64,000 nucleotides of DNA. Source: an uncultured Prevotella sp. Lineage in GTDB: Bacteria; Bacteroidota; Bacteroidia; Bacteroidales; Bacteroidaceae. The first letter of the stretch is position 1. The number at the start of each line of letters is the position of its first letter. The translations under genes were made by a program, and so were the position numbers. The notes beneath the pieces were generated by a model. The model was not told where the DNA came from. It worked only from the letters and a program-made list of their open reading frames with translations, and did no database searches. Of the stretch, positions 33,213 through 42,722 are shown in pieces. The stretch is taken from assembly GCF_946407605.1 (NCBI RefSeq), contig NZ_CAMJOS010000011.1, positions 31,257 through 95,256 of the forward strand. The letters are read 5' to 3'.

Positions 33213-33290
33213 ATTCCGTTAATTATACATCTTCCATTCGTCAATTCTCAATTTATTGTCGTATATTTGCCTTTTTAAAGACAAAACGAT

Positions 33291-34337
33291 ATGAGAAGAT
33301 ATACCATACTCCTATTAGTCATTGCGATGCTGATGCCATTATGCGCCGATGCACAACGCAGAAAGAGCAGGAAGGCGGTTAAGAAACCCGTTGTGGTGGA
33401 AGACCCGCGCATCCAGCAGATGCTGGTATCTACCCAGAAAATCGTCTTCATCGACAGCATGGTGGTCAACAAGGCCAATTTCATCAGACACATACCCCTT
33501 TCGGCCGATGCCGGACTGCTGGAGCAGAACGACTCGCTGGGACAGTTTACCAATGAGTTGAAGGACCACCGCCTCACCACCTATTTCGACAAGAAAGACT
33601 CCACATACCATATTGCCCAGTGCGACTATATCGGCAACACATGGACCACACCCACAAGGGTTGAGGGCATCAGCGATGCCTCTGCCAACTTCCCGTTCCT
33701 CATGGCCGACGGCACCACGCTCTACTTTGCACAGAAGGGTGCCAACAGCATTGGCGGCTACGACCTCTTCGTCACCCGCTACGACAGCGACACAGGCTCG
33801 TTCCTGCGTGCCGAGAACCTGGGAATGCCGTTCTCATCGACAGCCAACGACTATCTCTACGCCATCGACGAGGCTAACAACCTGGGCTATTTCGTTACTG
33901 ATCGCCGTCAGCCTGAAGGCAAGGTGTGCATCTACGTCTTCATCCCCAACGAGACGCGTAAGATCTACACTTCCGAGGCCTATTCTGACGAACAGCTGCG
34001 ATCACTGGCACGCATAGACCATATTGCCGACTCCTGGGGCGACAAAAAGCAGCTACAGGAAGCGCAGGCCCGTTTCAAGAAGGCCAAAACGCAAACCTCA
34101 AGTCTCAAACCTCAGGCCACAAGTCTCACCACTCTCGACAACCTGCGCCATCAGGCCGAGACACTCGAGAAGGCCCTGCAGCTGGCTCGCAACTACTATG
34201 CACGTGCCAATAAAAGCGAGCGTCAAGCCCTGCGCATGGAGATTCTCAACAGCGAGAAAGAGCTCGAGGCCCTGCAGCTTGAGATTCGCAAGGAAGAGAA
34301 GAAACAAAACCGAATACTCTATAAAGACAACAACTAA
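33291..34337 (+). CDS. Exported PD40/WD40-like beta-propeller repeat protein with C-terminal coiled coil
   Basis: ANFPFLMADGTTLYFAQKGANSIGGYDLFVTRYD; signal peptide. Confidence 0.7.
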   Translation: MRRYTILLLVIAMLMPLCADAQRRKSRKAVKKPVVVEDPRIQQMLVSTQKIVFIDSMVVNKANFIRHIPLSADAGLLEQNDSLGQFTNELKDHRLTTYFDKKDSTYHIAQCDYIGNTWTTPTRVEGISDASANFPFLMADGTTLYFAQKGANSIGGYDLFVTRYDSDTGSFLRAENLGMPFSSTANDYLYAIDEANNLGYFVTDRRQPEGKVCIYVFIPNETRKIYTSEAYSDEQLRSLARIDHIADSWGDKKQLQEAQARFKKAKTQTSSLKPQATSLTTLDNLRHQAETLEKALQLARNYYARANKSERQALRMEILNSEKELEALQLEIRKEEKKQNRILYKDNN

Positions 34338-34352
34338 TAAATCCTGAAAACT

Positions 34353-35234
34353 ATGTCAAACGAAAAGAAAACCTTTGCCCCATCGGAACTCATTATCAAC
34401 GAGGACGGCTCGTGTTTCCACCTGCACCTGAAGCCAGAACAGCTGGCTGACAGGGTGGTACTGGTAGGCGACCCAGCCCGTGTCAATACCGTTGCCGACC
34501 ACTTCGACAGTATCGAGTGCGAGGTTAGCAGCCGCGAGTTCCACACCATCACTGGTACCTATAAAGGCAAGCGCATCACCTGTCAGAGTCACGGCATCGG
34601 CTGTGATAATATCGACATTGTGATGAACGAGCTCGACACGCTGGCCAACATCGATTATAACACCCGTGAGGAGAAAGACGAGCATCGCACCCTGACCTGT
34701 GTGCGCATCGGCACTTGCGGCGGACTGCAGCCCTTCACGCCTACTGGCTGTTTCGTGGCTTCTGTCAAGAGCATCGGCTTCGACGGCTTGCTCAACTACT
34801 ACGCTGGTCGTAATGTGGTGTGCGATATCCCTATGGAGAAAGAGTTCTGCCAACACATGCAGTGGGACCCCATCAAGGGAGCGCCCTATGTGGCTGTGGC
34901 CGATGCCGACCTCATCGACCAGATTGCTGGCGACGACATGGTTCGCGGCTATACCATCTCGTGTGGTGGTTTCTATGGTCCTCAGGGCCGTGTGCTGCGT
35001 GCCGACATTGCCGACCCTAAGCAGAACGAGAAGATTGAGTCGTTCGAGTACGAAGACATGAAGATCTGTAACTTCGAGATGGAGTCCAGCGCCCTTGCTG
35101 GTATGGCCTCTCTGCTGGGCCATCGCGCCATGACCTGCTGTATGGTCATCGCCAACCGCTACACCACAGAGATGAACACCGAGTATAGGAACTCCATCGA
35201 TACGCTGATACAGAAAGTTCTTGATAGAATATGA
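34353..35234 (+). CDS. Nucleoside (uridine) phosphorylase family protein
   Basis: VVLVGDPARVNTVADHFD, SHGIGCDNIDIVMNEL, NFEMESSALAGMASLLGH. Confidence 0.88.
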   Translation: MSNEKKTFAPSELIINEDGSCFHLHLKPEQLADRVVLVGDPARVNTVADHFDSIECEVSSREFHTITGTYKGKRITCQSHGIGCDNIDIVMNELDTLANIDYNTREEKDEHRTLTCVRIGTCGGLQPFTPTGCFVASVKSIGFDGLLNYYAGRNVVCDIPMEKEFCQHMQWDPIKGAPYVAVADADLIDQIAGDDMVRGYTISCGGFYGPQGRVLRADIADPKQNEKIESFEYEDMKICNFEMESSALAGMASLLGHRAMTCCMVIANRYTTEMNTEYRNSIDTLIQKVLDRI

Positions 35235-35527
35235 TTAGTATCGTATTAGCAATAGTCTTTCTCTTCTTTGCCGTCCTTTTTCTGATAGGTAAAGGCGACA
35301 AACTCATTGCAGGCTATAATACGGCCAGCGAAGAAGAAAAGAAGAAAGTCAATATCAAGCGGCTGCGCATCCTGATGGCTATCCTTTCTGTGATAACAGC
35401 AGCCTTTGTAAGCATTCTGCCTATCATTGGTGACAATACCCAGGGGCAGATGGGGGCGACGGTTGTTTTCATTGCAGTAACAGTAGCATTCATTATATTA
35501 GCAAATACTTGGGCAAAGAAGAAATGA
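35231..35527 (+). CDS. DUF3784-like small membrane protein
   Basis: FLIGKGDKLIAGYNTASEEEKKK. Confidence 0.8.
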   Translation: MISIVLAIVFLFFAVLFLIGKGDKLIAGYNTASEEEKKKVNIKRLRILMAILSVITAAFVSILPIIGDNTQGQMGATVVFIAVTVAFIILANTWAKKK

Positions 35528-36876
35528 CCATTTGCGCATTAGCAACAACTCCTGGTGGAGCACTCGGAATCATAAGAATCTCAGGCCCTCAGTCGCTTGA
35601 GATTCTTTCTCGTATATTCACCAAGGACCTCACCCAGGCCCAGCCAAACACCGTCCATTACGGCCACATCGTCGAGAGTGTGGAGATTTCGTCGCCACAA
35701 GTTATCGACGAGGTGCTGGTCTCCGTCTTCCGTGCCCCCCACTCTTACACTGGCGAGGATAGCGCAGAAATCTCGTGTCACGGCTCGCGCTACATCTTAA
35801 ATAAGGTTTTAGAGCTGCTGATTCAAAACGGCTGTAGGATGGCTAATCCTGGCGAGTTTACCCAGCGAGCCTACCTCAACGGCAAGATGGACCTCACGCA
35901 GGCCGAGGCTGTGGCCGACCTGATTGCTTCTACCAACAAAGCCACCCACCAGATGGCGCTGAGTCAACTCAGAGGCCACTTTTCTTCCAAACTCGCACAG
36001 CTGCGCGAACAGTTGCTCAAACTCACATCGCTTCTGGAACTGGAGCTCGACTTCTCCGACCACGAGGATCTGGAGTTTGCCGACCGTAGCGAGCTTATGA
36101 ATCTTGCGAAAGAAATTGACAATCGAGTCACCCATCTCGCCAAGAGTTTCGAAGCAGGACAAGCCCTCAAGCAAGGTATTCCTGTGGCTATCGTAGGCAA
36201 GACCAACGTAGGAAAATCCACCCTTCTGAACGCTCTATTGAAGGACGATCGCGCCATTGTTTCTGACATTCATGGTACCACCCGCGACACCATCGAGGAC
36301 ACCATCGACATCCAGGGTGTCACCTTCCGTTTTATCGATACCGCAGGCATCCGTCAGACGCAAGATACTGTCGAACAGATAGGTATCGAGCGCACTTTTG
36401 CCGCTATCGACAAGGCCAAAATTGTACTTTGGATCATCGACGAAGAACCGTCAAATGAAGAGATTAATAATATCTCACAACGCACTGAAAATAAGAAACT
36501 TATAATTGTTAAGAACAAATCAGACAAGGCCGATAACAATAGTTACAATTTGTTAAATCATCCGTTTGTCGCCATCAGCGCCAAGTTTGGAACGGGTATT
36601 GACGATTTGGAAAGAGCCATCTACGAAGCAGCTGATATTCCCGCCCTCTCCGACAACGATATCATCGTCACCAATGCCCGTCATTACGATGCGCTGACCC
36701 GTTCTCACGACTGCATCCAGCGCGTCATCGACGGTCTGCAAATACAACTTAGCGGAGACCTCCTCAGTGAAGATCTCCGCCAAGCCCTTGATACCCTCTC
36801 CGAAATCACTGGCGGTCAAATCACCCCCCATGAAGTCTTAGGAAATATTTTTAAAAACTTCTGCGTCGGCAAATAA
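35524..36876 (+). CDS. mnmE: tRNA modification GTPase MnmE
   Basis: GGALGIIRISGP, GKTNVGKSTLLNALL, C-terminal FCVGK; ATG overlaps preceding stop. Confidence 0.97.
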   Translation: MTICALATTPGGALGIIRISGPQSLEILSRIFTKDLTQAQPNTVHYGHIVESVEISSPQVIDEVLVSVFRAPHSYTGEDSAEISCHGSRYILNKVLELLIQNGCRMANPGEFTQRAYLNGKMDLTQAEAVADLIASTNKATHQMALSQLRGHFSSKLAQLREQLLKLTSLLELELDFSDHEDLEFADRSELMNLAKEIDNRVTHLAKSFEAGQALKQGIPVAIVGKTNVGKSTLLNALLKDDRAIVSDIHGTTRDTIEDTIDIQGVTFRFIDTAGIRQTQDTVEQIGIERTFAAIDKAKIVLWIIDEEPSNEEINNISQRTENKKLIIVKNKSDKADNNSYNLLNHPFVAISAKFGTGIDDLERAIYEAADIPALSDNDIIVTNARHYDALTRSHDCIQRVIDGLQIQLSGDLLSEDLRQALDTLSEITGGQITPHEVLGNIFKNFCVGK

Positions 36877-36879
36877 TTT

Positions 36880-38289
36880 CTAATTACTAATTATAATTCT
36901 CCGATACGCCACGAGATGGAAGGGCCCGTCGTCGTGCACCTCGCAAATGATGTGGATGGTGTCAGCCTTCGTGCCTTTGGGAATGCGAAGGGTGGCTATC
37001 GACTGGTCTGACTGCTCAATCGTCACTTTCGTTTTCCCAATCTCCTGTTGCTGCCACCAACGGAAGGTGAGGGCGTCGCCATCAGGGTCGCTCGACATCG
37101 AGGCATCGAGACGGATAGTGTCGCCAGCCTTGGCCTTGATACGAAGAGGGGCAACGGAGGTTGTGTGCTCAACGGTTTTGCCGTTGAGAGCACTAACCAC
37201 CACCTGCGGATTGCGGTTGCCCTTGCCCTCAGCAGCCCATTGCATACGGGCACAGAAATCGTTAAGCTCGTCAGGATAGAAACGCTGTTTATAGCCCACG
37301 CTGATGCTGCGCACAGGCTCCTGCCACGAGGTCCAGGCCGTGGTGAGCGAGTCGGCACAGAGGCCACGCTCGTGATAGCCCGCCCAGCCGCATTGACGGG
37401 GGTCTTCTGGGTCGTTCAGTCCATTGGGCATCACATAGAGGAAGCTCGGCGTGTCGCCCTCTACGCCCCATTTATACGTGGGATATTCCTTGCCCAGCGC
37501 GCCCTTGCCCTGAATCATGTCCTGATGCTGCTGCCAGTGGCGCTTGCCCAGTTCGCATTGCTCCTGCCACGCGCCCTCATCCCATATAAACTGCAGGACA
37601 TCCTGAAAGTCCTTTCGCAGCCACATGTGCGAGCTGTAGGCACGGTTCATCCTCATGCTGTACTGCATATCCTGGTCGGTAATAGTAAAAAGGCGGAACT
37701 TGCGGACGAAGTTTCTGACTTCGTCGTCTGTACGGGTCTGCTTCACGCGCCAGATGGCCTGCGCCAGCGTGTTGGCCCCACCCCATGCCGCTACGTAGAT
37801 AGGCCGCGGGTCATCCTCGTCAGCCAGCAGGATAAGCTTCTCGCTGCCTGGCGAGTCGTTGCCCTCGCCAATGGCCTTGATACCACCATGAATGCTACCC
37901 ATCAGGGCGCAACTCTTGATATAGTCGGCGCTGGGCCAGTAGCCCATGGGCTGATATCCCATCTCAGGATCTACAAAAAAGCCCTGCTGCCCAGAGCGTT
38001 TCATCAAGTTGGGCACATCCTTTCGATAGGCCTCGATGACACGCTGCAGATACTGCTGCCACTCCTGCGGATAGGGGTCGCAGTTCCACCCCACACTCGT
38101 GATGATAGCCTCTATCTCGAAACAGTCGGCATACGCCATCAGCCTCACCATCGACTCCATGTCGTCAGGCTCCACATCAGCTGGCGCTATGTCCGTACAC
38201 ACCACCAGTCGTGGTTTCAGCTCCTTCTCCGCTGCCCACGCCGTCAACGGCATCAGTAGCAGCATCCATATCATGGCTTTCTTTATCAT
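36880..38289 (-). CDS. DUF1593-type nucleoside hydrolase-like secreted protein
   Basis: RLVVCTDIAPADVEPDDMESMVRLMAYAD; start at MIKKAMIWML. Confidence 0.82.
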   Translation of the reverse strand: MIKKAMIWMLLLMPLTAWAAEKELKPRLVVCTDIAPADVEPDDMESMVRLMAYADCFEIEAIITSVGWNCDPYPQEWQQYLQRVIEAYRKDVPNLMKRSGQQGFFVDPEMGYQPMGYWPSADYIKSCALMGSIHGGIKAIGEGNDSPGSEKLILLADEDDPRPIYVAAWGGANTLAQAIWRVKQTRTDDEVRNFVRKFRLFTITDQDMQYSMRMNRAYSSHMWLRKDFQDVLQFIWDEGAWQEQCELGKRHWQQHQDMIQGKGALGKEYPTYKWGVEGDTPSFLYVMPNGLNDPEDPRQCGWAGYHERGLCADSLTTAWTSWQEPVRSISVGYKQRFYPDELNDFCARMQWAAEGKGNRNPQVVVSALNGKTVEHTTSVAPLRIKAKAGDTIRLDASMSSDPDGDALTFRWWQQQEIGKTKVTIEQSDQSIATLRIPKGTKADTIHIICEVHDDGPFHLVAYRRIIISN

Positions 38290-38300
38290 AACTCGCTGAT

Positions 38301-39536
38301 TTACAGTCTCACGCCAAACGACAGACGGGCGTAGGCATCGAAGATATTCACCTTGCAATTGTCACTCTTATAGTTGAAGTTATTGTACTGCGCCTGGGCG
38401 CCAATGAAGTAATTACTCCAGTTGTAGGCAATGCCGAGGCGCAGGTCAAGATTGAAATGCATCATGCTGTAGATAACCTCCGGCTCTACCTCCCAGTAGT
38501 CAAACTGACCATTATTCACATCAGCCATCAAAAGGGGCTTATGCGTCTTTCCGTTGGCCCACGTCTTCGTCTCCCTGTTCCAGTCGCCGTAGTCGTCTAC
38601 AGCCTCTATCGGCGCCATCTTGTAGTTCGTTTCGTATTTATAAGCCTTCACGCGGTCATAGACGCTAATGGTAGGCATCGCCATCACGTTGACCACAAGC
38701 CCTCGCAGCGGCACCCAGTTGTAGCCGTAGCCCACGCCGATGTTGGCCTGGTGCACCTTGGCGCGGTAGATGCCGTGACCAATAATCATATAGACAAAGT
38801 TCTTGATGTCATCATAGTCGAACGACGACTGATACCATGTGGCTCCCAGCAGCAGCGATCCTGCCGAGTGGCGCTGTATCACCGACTGGTTGTAGGCGGC
38901 AGCCTGCGAGTAGCGGCGTCCGTTAAACACGTAGTAGCCGTTGATATAGGTGGAACGTATCCACACAGGTGCCGGCATGTTGACGGTAGTGCTTTCTTTC
39001 GATCCTACGCCCGTGTCTAAATTGCGGTCTTCCGCATTAAACTCGGCATCTTGGGTGTTGAAGCGTCTCAGTCTGAAGTTGAAGCCGTACTTGGCACCAG
39101 TCGAGCTGATAGAGTAATAGCGACCTGCGTTCTTAGTCAGCGACTTGGAATACGAGAACCCCGTACCGCGATAGCCCACCCAGAAACCCACAGAAGAGGC
39201 CACAGGAGGCGTGAAGCACAGTTCCCAGTCCGCATGCTCGTTGTATTCAGGAAAGTCAACGCTCTGGCTGTAGTCCACGTCCACCACGTTCTCCTTATAG
39301 CGCAGTATCACCCTCCAGGGCTTGTCAGGCACCTCAATATACAGAGGGTCCACCTTTCCCCTGGCCTTGTCGTCCAAGTACTGCTGCACCTCGCGAAGGC
39401 GCACCATCAGGCTCGACTCGCTCTTCTCCGTACCTACGCTGTCAGTCGTCACATGCTCCTGCGTCGCCGATTGCTCTTGTGCTGCTGCATTCAACGAGAA
39501 TAGCAGGCAGCATACTATCACTCTTCCTATCATCAT
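38301..39536 (-). CDS. DUF4421-like outer membrane protein
   Basis: Signal peptide, beta-rich; VGFWVGYRGTGFSYSKSL; C-terminal LSFGVRL. Confidence 0.75.
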   Translation of the reverse strand: MMIGRVIVCCLLFSLNAAAQEQSATQEHVTTDSVGTEKSESSLMVRLREVQQYLDDKARGKVDPLYIEVPDKPWRVILRYKENVVDVDYSQSVDFPEYNEHADWELCFTPPVASSVGFWVGYRGTGFSYSKSLTKNAGRYYSISSTGAKYGFNFRLRRFNTQDAEFNAEDRNLDTGVGSKESTTVNMPAPVWIRSTYINGYYVFNGRRYSQAAAYNQSVIQRHSAGSLLLGATWYQSSFDYDDIKNFVYMIIGHGIYRAKVHQANIGVGYGYNWVPLRGLVVNVMAMPTISVYDRVKAYKYETNYKMAPIEAVDDYGDWNRETKTWANGKTHKPLLMADVNNGQFDYWEVEPEVIYSMMHFNLDLRLGIAYNWSNYFIGAQAQYNNFNYKSDNCKVNIFDAYARLSFGVRL

Positions 39537-40444
39537 CAGACATTTTTCTCTAAGAATCGCAGCTCAGCCTCCAGCATCTCCAGTTTCGGCATGCTGTAGC
39601 CAGCCTCGCGGGCTATCTCTATGGGACGCGTGTACAGATAGTATATCTCCATCTGTCGGTGGAAGTCATAGTCCAGTCGCATCGACGGCGAATAGGGCGT
39701 CATCGCGTCCGTGGTCTCAATCATCTTGTCCACAAACGCCTCGTCCACGTTCTTCACGCCCAAGTGCTGTGCAGCACCCACCACCTCCATCATCTGTTCA
39801 CGAATCAGCTGTCGTGTCGATGCGTTCTTCAGCAGCAGGTCCGTCTGCGTGTGCAGCGCCACCGTCATCCCGTTGAACGGCATGTTCCATACCGCTTTTT
39901 TCCATCGCGCCTCGTTATATTCCACCAGTCCCGTCTCTATGGCGGCCTGTCTAAACTCATCCACCACGGTCTGCATCAGCGCCTCGTCGCGGCACGAGTA
40001 GTTAGCCAGGTTGATGCTGCCGTAACACTGGTGGCTCACGACGCCCGGCTCCGTCTTCGCAGAGCAGATAAATGCCAGTCCTGCAGCCAGTTGCACATCA
40101 GGGAACATCTTCTGCACGTCCTCCTCTACCCCGATGCCGTTCTGTATCAGCACCACCAGCGTATGGTCGTGCAGCAATGGTGGCAGCAGCGTCTGCAGCT
40201 TGCCGTTGTTCACCGACTTCAGGGCCACCAGCACCACGTCGCATGGTGGCATATCCTCCGTATGCTCATAGGCGTTCACGTCAGCCAGGTGAAACGAGCC
40301 GTCGCACGAGTCCACCTGCAGTCCATGCTCTTTCACATATCCATAGTCGCTACGCAGCAGGAAGTGCACCTCCTGTCCTGCCCTCGCCAGTTTTGCGCCG
40401 TAATATCCGCCAATGGCACCAGTGCCTATTATTCCGTATCTCAT
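39536..40444 (-). CDS. panE: 2-dehydropantoate 2-reductase (ketopantoate reductase)
   Basis: MRYGIIGTGAIGGYYGAKLA; VLIQNGIG; KAVWNMPFN. Confidence 0.9.
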   Translation of the reverse strand: MRYGIIGTGAIGGYYGAKLARAGQEVHFLLRSDYGYVKEHGLQVDSCDGSFHLADVNAYEHTEDMPPCDVVLVALKSVNNGKLQTLLPPLLHDHTLVVLIQNGIGVEEDVQKMFPDVQLAAGLAFICSAKTEPGVVSHQCYGSINLANYSCRDEALMQTVVDEFRQAAIETGLVEYNEARWKKAVWNMPFNGMTVALHTQTDLLLKNASTRQLIREQMMEVVGAAQHLGVKNVDEAFVDKMIETTDAMTPYSPSMRLDYDFHRQMEIYYLYTRPIEIAREAGYSMPKLEMLEAELRFLEKNV

Positions 40445-40469
40445 GTTGATTGACTTATAAATGATGATT

Positions 40470-40510
40470 CTGCAAATGTACAAACAAAAATCAACATACA
40501 CAAGAGAATG
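40470..40510 (-). promoter_or_regulatory. Promoter block of panE, near-identical to 13347-13390
   Basis: Minus strand CTCTTGTGTATGTTGATTTTTGTTTGTACATTTGCAG. Confidence 0.55.
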
Positions 40511-40536
40511 AGTGTTTTTTTGCCGTTTTTAAATGG

Positions 40537-41028
40537 CTATAATATCTCTCTTGCTATCCAGGCGCAGGCTTCCGCATCGGCAAGGGCATGATGGTGATGC
40601 TCCAGATGATAGCCACAAGCGGCTGCAACGGTGTGCAGTTGGTGGTTTGGCAATTCTGGGAAAGCCCTGCGCGAAGCCACACACGTACAATAGAATTCAT
40701 AATCCGGATAGTCCATCTGATAACAGCGGAAAACGGCTTTCAGGCAACTCTCATCAAAGCTTTTGTTATGAGCCACTAAGGGCAAGCCCTCAATCAGAGG
40801 TTCTATCTGTGCCCACACCTTGGGGAACACAGGCGCCTCCTCTGTGTCCTCACGCGTCAGGCCATGAACTTGGCTACACCAATAATTATAATAGTTAGGC
40901 TCTGGCTGAATCAAGGAGTAGAAAGAATCCACGATCTCCCCACCACGAACAATCACCACCCCCACGGAGCATACGCTGGTACGTTCGTTGTTAGCCGTCT
41001 CAAAATCTATTGCTGCAAAGTCTCTCAT
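40537..41028 (-). CDS. DnaQ-like 3'-5' exonuclease
   Basis: FAAIDFETANNERTSVCSVGVV; HHHALADAEACAWI. Confidence 0.88.
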   Translation of the reverse strand: MRDFAAIDFETANNERTSVCSVGVVIVRGGEIVDSFYSLIQPEPNYYNYWCSQVHGLTREDTEEAPVFPKVWAQIEPLIEGLPLVAHNKSFDESCLKAVFRCYQMDYPDYEFYCTCVASRRAFPELPNHQLHTVAAACGYHLEHHHHALADAEACAWIAREIL

Positions 41029-41255
41029 TTGTCATTCTTGCGTTCAGTGGGTTAAGCTTCTCTCCTTTATTTGCTCTGGTCAGTAGGCATATTCTTAGTT
41101 ATTCGACTGCAAATATAACGAATATCTTTGAAATAACAAAGAAATCACGCCCATTATTCGCAATTGTTTATACAAATCTGAAAATCTGGAAATTTGGAAA
41201 TTTAAGAAGGGGCTTGTACTTTGCACCACAAACCCTGAATATGATTGAACGCAAA

Positions 41256-41433
41256 TGTACCAATGTACCATTGTACCATTTGCGTTTTCATTTTCAGCAT
41301 ATAGGGCGGAAAAGTGTGTATTCTATATTATATTATATATAATATTATAATATTATATATAATATAAAGATATAATCTACCTTTCTCCTGTACAAAATCG
41401 ATTTTCGTAATGGTACAATGGTACATTGGTACA
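41256..41433. repeat. 25-bp perfect inverted repeat of (TGTACCAW)3 flanking an AT-palindromic core
   Basis: Arms 41256-41280 and 41409-41433; core TATATTATATTATATATAATATTATAATATTATATATAATATA. Confidence 0.85.
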
Positions 41434-41550
41434 CTACGAAATTAATTCATATATCTTTACATTTTAACATTTAAAATATTTTTAAAATAAATCCGAAAAA
41501 TGCTTGGTTTGCATCTAAATATTTAGTACCTTCGCATTGTCAAAAGAGAT

Positions 41551-41624
41551 AAAATTTGCGCCCTAACTAGAGAAATATTTTTTCTTAGCTAGCGAGATAA
41601 AATTCTCAAGTTAAGTGGCAAAAA
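41551..41624 (+). promoter_or_regulatory. Structured leader of HU-like gene (copy B)
   Basis: TAACTAGAGAA (41564-41574) / TTCTCAAGTTA (41603-41613) stem with outer TTTGC/GCAAA; aligns with 13637-13704. Confidence 0.6.
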
Positions 41625-41694
41625 TGGAGTCTTTCTGGAGACACGTGAGAAACACTAACAATTTAAAGTTTAACCATTAAAAAAACACAACATT

Positions 41695-42303
41695 ATGGCA
41701 CTTAAAGTAAAAGCTAAAGAACAACTGATTAAGGTGGGCAAGTATGCAGAGACCTACCGTTACGTGATGATGCCTGAGCTCTACACGGCTCTGACTCAAG
41801 ACAAGGTGATTAAGGAGGCAGCCCTGCGCTCAGGTGTGAGCCGAGGCGTGATGCAGGCCTGCTGGGATGCAGCTGGTGAGGTGATCAAGGCATGGGCCAC
41901 TGAGGGTCACAGCGTGGCTCTGCCTGGACTGGGCACCATGCGCTTCGGACTGCGCGCCAAGAGCGTGGACGACGTGAACAAGGTGAAGGCGGGCCTCATC
42001 TCGAGTCGACGCATCATCTTCACGCCTGATGTGGACCTGAAGGACGAGCTGTCGAAGACTGCCGTGCAGATCACCTGCTACGACCGCGAGGGCAAGGAGG
42101 TGAAGCGCGTGACCTCGACTGACGAGGGTAACGTTGAAGATCCCGAGCAGGAGAACGGAACCACGAACCCCACGAATGGTGACGACAACAACGGCGGCAA
42201 CCAGAATGGAGGCAACGGCGGCACCCAGAACGGAGGCACCAGCGGTGGTGACAACACCGGAGGCAACTCTGGCGGCGAAGGTGGCGACGACGGATACAAT
42301 TAA
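41695..42303 (+). CDS. HU-like DNA-binding domain protein with Gly/Asn-rich tail
   Basis: HU-like core (ALKVKAKEQLIKVGKYAETYRYVMMPELYTALTQDKVIKEAALRSGVSRGVMQACWDAAGEVIKAWATEGHSVALPGLGTMRFGLRAKS). Confidence 0.88.
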   Translation: MALKVKAKEQLIKVGKYAETYRYVMMPELYTALTQDKVIKEAALRSGVSRGVMQACWDAAGEVIKAWATEGHSVALPGLGTMRFGLRAKSVDDVNKVKAGLISSRRIIFTPDVDLKDELSKTAVQITCYDREGKEVKRVTSTDEGNVEDPEQENGTTNPTNGDDNNGGNQNGGNGGTQNGGTSGGDNTGGNSGGEGGDDGYN

Positions 42304-42438
42304 AGAAGTATGAGGGCCGAGGCCCTCTACTTCTTAAAGAGGAAAGAGGAAGGTGGAAAGTGGAAGGAGGATAGTTGAGCCAAGTTGAAACTTGAAACTT
42401 GAAAGGTCAAAGTTTAACCATTAAAAATTTAATAAGCT

Positions 42439-42552
42439 ATGAAGAAAGAAAGTTGGAAAACAATTATTCAGGTGATTGTGAGCATTCTCACAGCAGCGCT
42501 AACTGCGCTGGGTACAACCTCCTGCATGGGACATGGTCCTATCGCAATGTAA
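42439..42552 (+). CDS. Smalltalk family protein, 37 aa (below ORF-track cutoff)
   Basis: MKKESWKTIIQVIVSILTAALTALGTTSCMGHGPIAM; directly downstream of HU-like gene. Confidence 0.85.
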   Translation: MKKESWKTIIQVIVSILTAALTALGTTSCMGHGPIAM

Positions 42553-42570
42553 GAGGGGAACAAATGAATT

Positions 42571-42600
42571 GCACCGACTCAGAAATGGGTCGGTGTCTTT
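42571..42600 (+). terminator. Terminator of HU-like/smalltalk operon
   Basis: GCACCGACTC agaaat GGGTCGGTGT then TTT. Confidence 0.7.
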
Positions 42601-42607
42601 GATGTTC

Positions 42608-42722
42608 AAAAAAGAAGGCTCGCTTCACAGCGAACCTGCCCAATATGGATTAACCATAAAACCTAAATCTTTAAAACAATTTATGATTTATCAACCTTAA
42701 AAACCATTAAAAATCTATTTCT
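42608..42722 (-). ncRNA. Candidate small RNA on minus strand
   Basis: TTTG-N20-TACCTTTG at 42760-42729 (minus); ends in GGTTCGCTgtgaAGCGAGCC + TTCTTTTTT. Confidence 0.5.

Noticed and set aside
42078-42299. Proline-rich antisense ORF
   Set aside because: Complement of the Gly/Asn-rich tail of the HU-like gene
42399-42602. 67-aa ORF track entry overlapping smalltalk
   Set aside because: Wrong frame; the 37-aa smalltalk frame is the recognisable one
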